From the NCBI RefSeq assembly GCF_026210795.1, contig NC_089432.1, positions 682,001 through 746,000 of the forward strand: a stretch of 64,000 nucleotides of DNA. Direction: 5' to 3'. Each line of letters begins with the position of its first letter. The first letter of the stretch is position 1. Origin of the DNA: Rhizophagus irregularis (taxonomy: Eukaryota > Glomeromycota > Glomeromycetes > Glomerales > Glomeraceae). Below the pieces are notes generated by a model that did no database searches, was not told the DNA's origin, and saw nothing but the letters and a program-made list of their open reading frames with translations. The translations under genes were made by a program, and so were the position numbers. Shown here piece by piece: positions 56,477 through 64,000 of the stretch.

Positions 56477-58647
56477 ATGTCTGGAAACGCTAAACGAGGT
56501 GGTAGAGGTGGTAGACAAACACGTAGCTCAAGCCGTAATTCCCAAGCAGGTGGAAGTAGGCCAACTAGTCCTGAAAACCAGTTCACCTTCAGTGCACCGA
56601 AGGAAACTGCTTCTCATCATGAGAGTATTTGGAATACCTATCGGAAAAAGCCGCAGCCAACTTCTGACAAAAAACTGACAGAAACCATGGAAGCTGAACG
56701 TGCTATGGACATGGAAAAAGAAATTGTTCAGGATACTTATGGTCCAAACTCCAAATCTTCTTCTGGTAACAACTAAGGGAAAGCTACTGAAAAGTCCAAG
56801 CCGGTCGCGAAAGATTTGTCACGTGACCCTCCCTTACCTCCGCAGAATATTGTTAACAACGTGAATGGAACCAATAAGATTCCGACTCTTAACAAAGAAA
56901 TTACTTCAACTCCTCATAAAGATCAACAACAATCTGTTGTATTGCCTAATCAGGAAAAGATTAATCTGCAAGTTGATCAAGGGTCCCAGCCCATGGATGT
57001 TGATCCTAGTACTTCTAACAAAGACCCGTCGATCATCACTATAGAAAAAGTAAAAGAACACATTGCACTTGTTCCATATGGTGAGCTTATTGGAGGAAAA
57101 AATCTGAAAACTACTAAAATTAAAAAGGCACTACAAACCTATAATATCCAATATAACAAACAACTTCCAGTTACCCCGTTGGGGAAACAAGGGGCCAAGG
57201 TATCATTTTTAGATAAAGAAAAATTTGACCAATTTCTCAAAATGGAACTAATTATTCAGGAGCAAAAAGAAGGCGATTCGGGTGAAGTGTTTAATGTGAA
57301 ACTCCAACCTACCCCATTAAAACCTGAAAAGGTGGCTACTACAAACGACAATAATAATGACATGTCACAAAATTCCAACAGTCGTACAATTCAAGTGATC
57401 GATATTCCTGCATTTCGACAGGTACGCGAAATTCGTGAGTCCTTTGAAGATCTTGGTGAAATTGAGAAAATTTATACGAGAGGTGCTGGTCTTTACCAAG
57501 TTGCCTTCATTACGTATAAGGATGCTACTTCTATTGATTACTTTAAAGAGCAATGGAGCTATCATATTAATAAAGACATAGTTAGAGTCTTACCTTTGTT
57601 ATTGAGCAAGGAGGAACGCGAGAATAGGAAGCAATTCTCGTTAAGATTGTCAGGATTACATTATCAAACTAGTGGTTATGATCTCAAGGAAGTTATGACA
57701 CAATGTAAAGGGAAAACTTGTTTTATCCCAGCTGTTATGATTCGTGGTAAATATCAAAGATGTCGCTATGCTTACATCCATTTTTCTTCGAGAGATGATT
57801 TGGTGGCAGCCAGACAAATGAATATTGAATTTAAAAAAGGCCACGCTGGTACTCGACATTTATATTGGAGCAAAGAAGAAGACCGCATTTGTAATATTTG
57901 CGGTAATCCCACTCATATGGCCAAAGACTGTACTAACAAAGATATTAACAAATCTCATTCCAAACGGTTTGTTAGTGGTGCTGATAATTGGAAAAATTTA
58001 AAAAGTCGTATGCAGATGCGGCTAAATCTAAACAAAATTCCAGAAATAATTCTAAATTTAATAAAAATATTCCCTCTGGATCACGTGATCAAGGAAGACC
58101 TCGCAGTAATCATGATAATAATGACGACGATAGTGATGATTTTAATAACCATCCGATGTTTTTAAAATTCAAGGAACAAATTATTAACACTATAAGGAAG
58201 GTTGAAGATAAATTGCTCAATATGGAGTCGCTTATTAGCGATACTGGCAAGCAAATTGGTGAAGTTGTTACGGCTCAACAAGCGCTTAAATGTGATAAAG
58301 CGCATCCAGTTCCGATTAATAAGAAAAAGAATAATCATCAATCTGGTAATAATACAGAAGTTAAAGCGAAAAGACGCTGTAAAAGTGATTCTGAATCAAG
58401 TGAAGATGAAGATGAACTCGCGAATAAGTCCATTATTCAATCACAACAATTCCAAAAATCTGATCAAAACATTCAAAGTATTGTTGCTCAACAGAAGCAA
58501 ATACAACAAAATCACCAGGAAACTAAATCCTTACTTTCATCTCTTTACAACATGTTAGCTGGTGGCCCTTCAGCTTCGTCATTATTGGGGATAATGATGA
58601 AGTTTTTGAGGATTCTGCCGTATAATTATTTTTATGATGAACAATAA
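56477..58647 (+). pseudogene. LINE ORF1, full length but broken
   Basis: The ATG at 56477 opens a Gly/Arg-rich start (MSGNAKRGGRGGRQTRSSSR). A TAA at 56774-56776 interrupts codon 100, but the same frame then continues (KATEKSKPVAKDL) through the RRM-like parts and the zinc knuckle at about 57890-57930. Near 57998-58004 a one-base loss in an A run, relative to copy 3, shifts the frame. The downstream part (KKSYADAAKSKQ to NMLAGGPSASSLLG) is in another frame. A second one-base loss in the G run at 58587-58590 removes the normal stop, so the frame runs on to 58647, overlapping the ORF2 start. Three lesions make a functional ORF1 unlikely, unless the homopolymer changes are sequencing errors. Confidence 0.88.
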
Positions 58648-61600
58648 TATAATTTCTCCTTCTAGTTCGAACATTCAACAACAAAAAAATTTCCCCCAAA
58701 TAGAAAATAACAACCCAATTATTACAAAAGATTCTTTAAAAAATTTTTCAATAACGAAAATAGCTACTACGAATATTCGTACCCTTAGTAAAGACAAATT
58801 AATTTTTACGTTAGATGCGATGAAAAATAATGATATTGACATATATGGATTAGCTGAGACTAATCTTTCTTATAGACAATCGAAAATTTGGCAACAACAA
58901 TTTGGTTTCCATGGTTATTTTGATTATTCACAACAAGGGGGTAAAGGTCAAGGCATAGGAATTATCGTTAGCGATAAATACGATATATTTGTTCATAAAG
59001 CGGTTGGTCATAAAGGCCGTGTTATATATTTAGACTTAAATTTTAGTCAAAAGAAAAATGTTAGGTTACTTCAGGTGTACATTAACGCTAACAAAAATGA
59101 AAGAACACAAATTGAGGAACTTTATCAATATATCGAAAATGTTATCGATGACGCGAAAAACAAAAATATGGAAATAATCATTATGGGTGATTTCAACATT
59201 AATTATAGAAAATATTTGATGTCATTTGTTAATAATAGATGGTATTTCAAATTGTTCAAAATGCTAGAAAACAGACACCTTTTAGATACAATTCCGATAT
59301 TCAACGAAGATGACGAAAATATATATACTTATATTCCGCCTAATGATTCTAATGAAAAATCAAGAATAGATTATATTTGGGCTTCATTACCAATACTTGG
59401 CCAAAGTTTGAATAGTACTGTAATAGAAAATGATCATTTTACAACTGATCATAATACTGTCACTTTATCGCTTGATACACAATTATTTATAGGAAAAACA
59501 TTACCTAAGATTAACAAAAGTAAAAAGAAAATAACTCGTACTGTGTTTTTATATGATGAAATGGATCAGGAAGATGATGAATTTACATGGGATAATTTCC
59601 GTGCTGGTTTGGATCATGAAATCGAAAGACTCAAACTAAAGGATCGATCGATCACGAAAAGAAAACATGTTGATCATGTGTGGGATTCTCTTAGACAACT
59701 TATCATGAAATCTGCTAATGAAAATATAAAAAACAAAAAAGTGATAAAACAGAAAATCAAATGTGCTCCTGAGAAAAAGTTGTCAGTTTACTTTGATTTA
59801 AGATATATCATTAATCGTATTCAAGAAATCCGCTCATGTATCACAAAATTAAGAAACCATCCAAATCAGGAAATGATCGACAAATGGATTAATTATCAAA
59901 ATGCGATAATTAAATTAAAAGACAAGTATGAGTTAGTTACTTCTGACAATAATTTTAATTTCTTAGATAATGATCAGTTCCATAGATATCTTGATGAACT
60001 TAATGAAATTAGAAAACAATTGAGAATTGTTTTTAAACTTGAACTTAATATTATGGAACAAGAACAAATTATCTCTAACATCAAGAAGCGATGTGATAAT
60101 TATAAAGAAGATCAAGGAAGAATGATTCAATCTATTACAGAAAAAGAAATGGTTTCCATTTTTATTGAAAAAATTTATAAGAAAGATCATAATGGTAATG
60201 AAGTCTTAATTACAGATGAGAATCACATGATAGAAGAAACAAATCGTCATTTTCAAACAGTGGCAGGCTCTGTTAATCGAAAGAAACCAATACAAGGCAG
60301 ATGGAAAGAGCAATATAAACCACAGTCTCATATTAACGAAAATATATACTCTAGCATTATGGACGCTCCATCTTATGATGAATGGTTAGATATTATTCGA
60401 CAACTATCTAATGGAAAAGCGACAGGACCTTCTGGCGTGTCGAATGAAATGTTAAAACATCTAAGTGATGATTGTAATCATATTTTATATTATTTAATTT
60501 GTAAGATTATAGAATTGGGATATTTACCAAAACAATGGAAAGATGCGATGGTCTTTCCTATTGCTAAACCTAAACCCTTTAATTGTGAATTATCAAACTC
60601 TCGCCCTATTACTCTTTTAGAAACCACTCGAAAAGCACTTATTTCCTTGCTAAATCGTCGTTTAGCAATCATTTTGAAAGATAATAATGTACTAAAGGCA
60701 AATCAATTCGCTGGTCTGCCTAAACAATCAACATTTGAACCGATAAGGATTATGAACGAAGTTATTCAAGATTCAATCGATAATAATAATGAATTATGGA
60801 TACTCTCTCAGGATATGGGAAAGGCTTATGATCGTGTGAACATCTTTCAACTCAAAAAAGCGATGGATAGAATTAAAATTCCTAACGATTTTTCATCTCT
60901 CATTTTAGAACTTTTTAAAGATAGAAAAAATCAAGTAATCACTGCGTATGGAAAAACTGCACCTTATGATGTTCTTACAGGAATCGATCAAGAAGAAGTT
61001 ATTTCACCGTTACTTTGGTGTATTTATTACGATCCTCTTTTAGCAGAAATTGATAAACAACAATTGGGATATAATATTTCTTGTATATCAAAATCAGTTG
61101 TTCAAGAAGAAGGTGTACTCAATCAACAAAATGTTTCCATTATGGCGTATATGGATGATACTCAATGGATTACTGATGAAAAATCGAAATTGGAAAAGAT
61201 GTTATACATTGCTGATACATTTTATCATCTTAATGATATTCAAATCAACAAAGAAAAGTCTGAGCTTATGATGAGAACTACAACTGAGAAGCGTAAATAT
61301 TCTCATAATTACAATGACAAAATTTCAATCAAGTTTGGTCGTGAAGAAATTAATATTAAAGCCAAACATCCACACGAACCTATGCGTATCCTGGGAGTGT
61401 ATTTTAATATTGAACATGATGGAAATTATCTAATGTTCAAAATCAAGAATGAAATAGACCATTTAGTTAATCTTATGTATAAAAAGAAGATTACTGATAA
61501 ACATATTTTGTATATATTTAATAGAATTATCGTTCCTCGAGTTGAATACTGGTCACAAGTTATGGCTTTATCAAAAACACAAACAGAATCTTTAATTATT

Positions 61601-64000
61601 CCTTTTAGAAGGATGTTTAAAAACAAATTAAAATTCGCTCGTTCAGCGCCTAACGCTATACTTGATAATCCTTATATATATGGATATAGAGATTTTTACG
61701 ACAATCAACTTCAAGCCAAAATTACTGATTTTTGTATTCAACTTAATGATAATGGTCTATTAGGAAAAGTTACTGAAATTCGTTTAAAATCCTTACAGGA
61801 TCAATTATGGACATCGCGCCCATTGATAGAAAAACTTCCTTATAATCGTGTTTCGCATACACGAAAAAATAATTATATTCTTAATATGCTTTTATTATGT
61901 TATGATAACAATATTTCGTTAGAAAATTTAGATAAATTTATTTTTCCATCAATTAAAGGAGGTACAATTCCTTTGGAAGACGTGGTTGATAATGCATATT
62001 ATTCCAAATATAGGATGAGACTTCGTGAAAAGAATATTTTATTTTTAGATCAAATTATTTCAGGTGATAAATCTCGTTTATTGTTATGGAAAGAAATACT
62101 TATTAAGGCTTATATTCCTGTTTTTTCACAACGGAAAGAAACTAAATGGTATTCAGATATTAGAAACTTAATTACTTCAGATGGTGTTCATTTGATTCTT
62201 AATATAACACAATTATTTGGCGCTCGTGTTGACAATGTGGAAGAGGCTCGATCATATGATATTGCTAAAAAAAATAGATCTTTAATAGCCGTTTATAATT
62301 CACAATTTAACTCCGTAGTTATTGGTAAAATTCAAGGAATAGATGATACACAACGACCTGTTATTAAACATTTTCATATTGATATGTCTAGATGTACCAA
62401 TACACATACTTATATATATCAATGTATGGAATATGGATGTGCTGCTAATGCATCATTATCAATACGATCACCTTGTACGTTTTCTGCTGACTGGGAATGT
62501 TTAGTACCATTATTAACAGATTCTCAATTTGCACCTAGTCAACTTACAAACTTAATAGAATTTAATATTTTTGACATTTTTGATTTTGCAAAAAAGAAGT
62601 ATGATATTATACATCAAGCGTTAACGCAAAATCACGTGATTTCATCACAAGTGCAAGATAATATAATTTTGGATTTATTAGATTCTTCAACTTCAAGAAA
62701 TGACTTGTTAACTATACAACGCACATTAGCTCCTTTTGACAACAACAATTATTATATTTTTGAGTTTTACACCGATGGATCATTAATAGAATTAGGTACT
62801 GAACAATGTAGTATTAGTTGCGCTTTCGCTCAGATTAGTGATTTATTTGATATACCTCATGTAGAATTTTATTCTACTATTGATAAATGGCCTTCTGCAT
62901 ATAGAGGAGAATTATTAGCAGTCCTTTTAGCATTAAGCGTTGTTCCAAAAAATAGCAAAGTTAGAATTAATACAGATTCGCTTAACGTAATTACACAATT
63001 TGAAAAATTAAAGAACTCAAGATTTTCTCAAACTTCACGAGAATACTTTAAGACTAATAATAATTTCTTATGAGCTATTTTATGTAGAATTATATTAACA
63101 TTGAACTTGCATGTGGAAATGTTTAAAGTTGTTGCTCATGGTGATGATATGGGTAATAATTATGTAGATAATTTGGCAAAAATTGCACATACTGATCAGG
63201 ATCGCTATATAGTTTTTCAACGGGATGCTTGTATGATGAAAGTTCTTCCTTGTTGGAATGGGATTATTATTGAAAATAAGCTGCGTTCATTTTTGAAAAA
63301 TATATGCAACTACAAAGGATTGGAAAAATTTATTAATTTAAACAGAAATTCTAAATATCGCACGTTAGAAGTTGACTGGACATCCACATTTAGTTGTTTA
63401 AATTGTGATATAAATAACAATGAAACTTCTGTTTCTTCTTCTAAAACGAAAGCTCAAAAAGTTCACTTGTTAATTGAAGAAATTCCTACAATTGAACAGA
63501 TGAAGAAATCATTGCTTGACTTATATGATGGTTGGATGTGCCCTATATGTGGACTACAAGACGAAACTTTTAATCATGTCTGGACGTGTAGTGGTCATTA
63601 TGATATTATTCACAACATTAGAGATAAGACTATTATTCATCTCTTGACCTGGATTTTGGAATATAATGATAATATACACGATTTTAATGCTCTTATGGCG
63701 CTTGATATATGGGATATATCTTATGATCCTAACGTATTTACTTTCATCGATCTTATTAAAGGACTTATACCTATGTCACTTTCAGATTTGTTGAGTTCTT
63801 GGACTACAAAGAATAACGTTGCTGATGTTTTAATTCAAATGAGGCAGTTTATTTTTAATGAGATATTTGAAGAGGTTTGGATTCCAAGGTGTTCGCATTT
63901 GAAGGAATTTGAACGTTCTTTAGGGTTGACTAAAAAGAAAAAATTAGAGTTTAAAAGCGTTCGTTTATTACCTAATAATAATAATAGTAATAATAATATT
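58634..64000 (+). pseudogene. LINE ORF2 polyprotein, one premature stop and altered RT motif
   Basis: 1479 codons are open from the ATG at 58634 to a TGA at 63071-63073, where copy 3 has TGG (NNFLWAIL). The frame then resumes to the window end, through the RNase H end and the finger CPICGLQDETFNHVWTC. Endonuclease and RT motifs are as in copy 3, with YMDD at 61148-61159. In the RT motif GIDQGEVISP of copy 3, this copy reads GIDQEEVISP (codon 60992-60994, GGA to GAA). That Gly is highly conserved in reverse transcriptases, so activity would probably be impaired. The C-terminus is cut by the window edge shortly before the expected stop. Confidence 0.92.

Larger units (their letters stand above)
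56383..64000 (+). mobile_element. LINE copy 4: apparently full 5' end, runs off the window
   Basis: Starts with a leader of about 94 bp before the ORF1 ATG at 56477. It carries ORF1 and ORF2 and is cut by the window edge close to the end of ORF2. A complete element would be about 8 kb. ORF2 is very similar to that of copy 3 throughout. It carries several inactivating changes, described in its ORF entries. Confidence 0.93.

Overview
The window looks like nuclear DNA of an arbuscular mycorrhizal fungus of the Rhizophagus irregularis type (Glomeromycotina). This is inferred from four things: very AT-rich sequence; short introns with GTAAGT-like donors and TAG acceptors; the combination of Sel1-repeat proteins, Sel1-fused kinases, zinc-ribbon kinases, a Crinkler effector and a RING/TPR protein; and abundant MITEs and LINEs. 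No species assignment was tested. All multi-exon models below were built by hand from splice signals and frame continuity.

Layout. 1-1378: decayed retroelement-like sequence ending in an A-rich tail. 1655-3009: a hAT-like MITE packed with ATCCC/GGGAT repeats. 4885-8838: a stand-alone Sel1 protein, then a five-exon kinase-like Sel1 fusion whose catalytic Asp is Asn. 8839-12809: gene-poor, with several small repeats. 12810-15547 (minus): a seven-exon Crinkler with P-loop NTPase and PD-(D/E)XK nuclease domains. 16805-20757 (minus): a six-exon RING-like/TPR protein. 20758-24516: a nest of palindromic repeats including a foldback element. 24517-28922: a five-exon TRP-like ion channel with a long N-terminal cytosolic region. 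30962-33432: a six-exon zinc-ribbon protein kinase. 34290-34982 (plus) and 35809-36942 (minus): two more Sel1 proteins. 36943-44969: gene-poor, with a BED-finger transposase relic, another hAT-like MITE and a 65-bp minisatellite. 44970-46706: a 1.7-kb satellite of about 50-51 bp units. 47344-64000: four LINE copies head to tail, all on the plus strand.

How the parts relate. The Sel1 and kinase genes belong to expanded families thought to act in intracellular signalling. The stand-alone Sel1 proteins share a pre-Sel1 linker with the kinase-Sel1 fusion, so they are probably related by gain or loss of the kinase domain. The Crinkler is a candidate secreted, nucleus-targeted effector. The rest of the window is shaped by mobile elements. 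Three short hAT-like MITEs have exact 8-bp target duplications, and a BED-finger relic hints at a past hAT source.

The most unusual structure is the LINE pile-up. Each of the four copies is preceded by the same 13-bp sequence AAATTAATAATAC, which also follows the A-rich tail of the first three. This suggests repeated insertion at one recurring target sequence. All the long copies carry stop codons or frameshifts.
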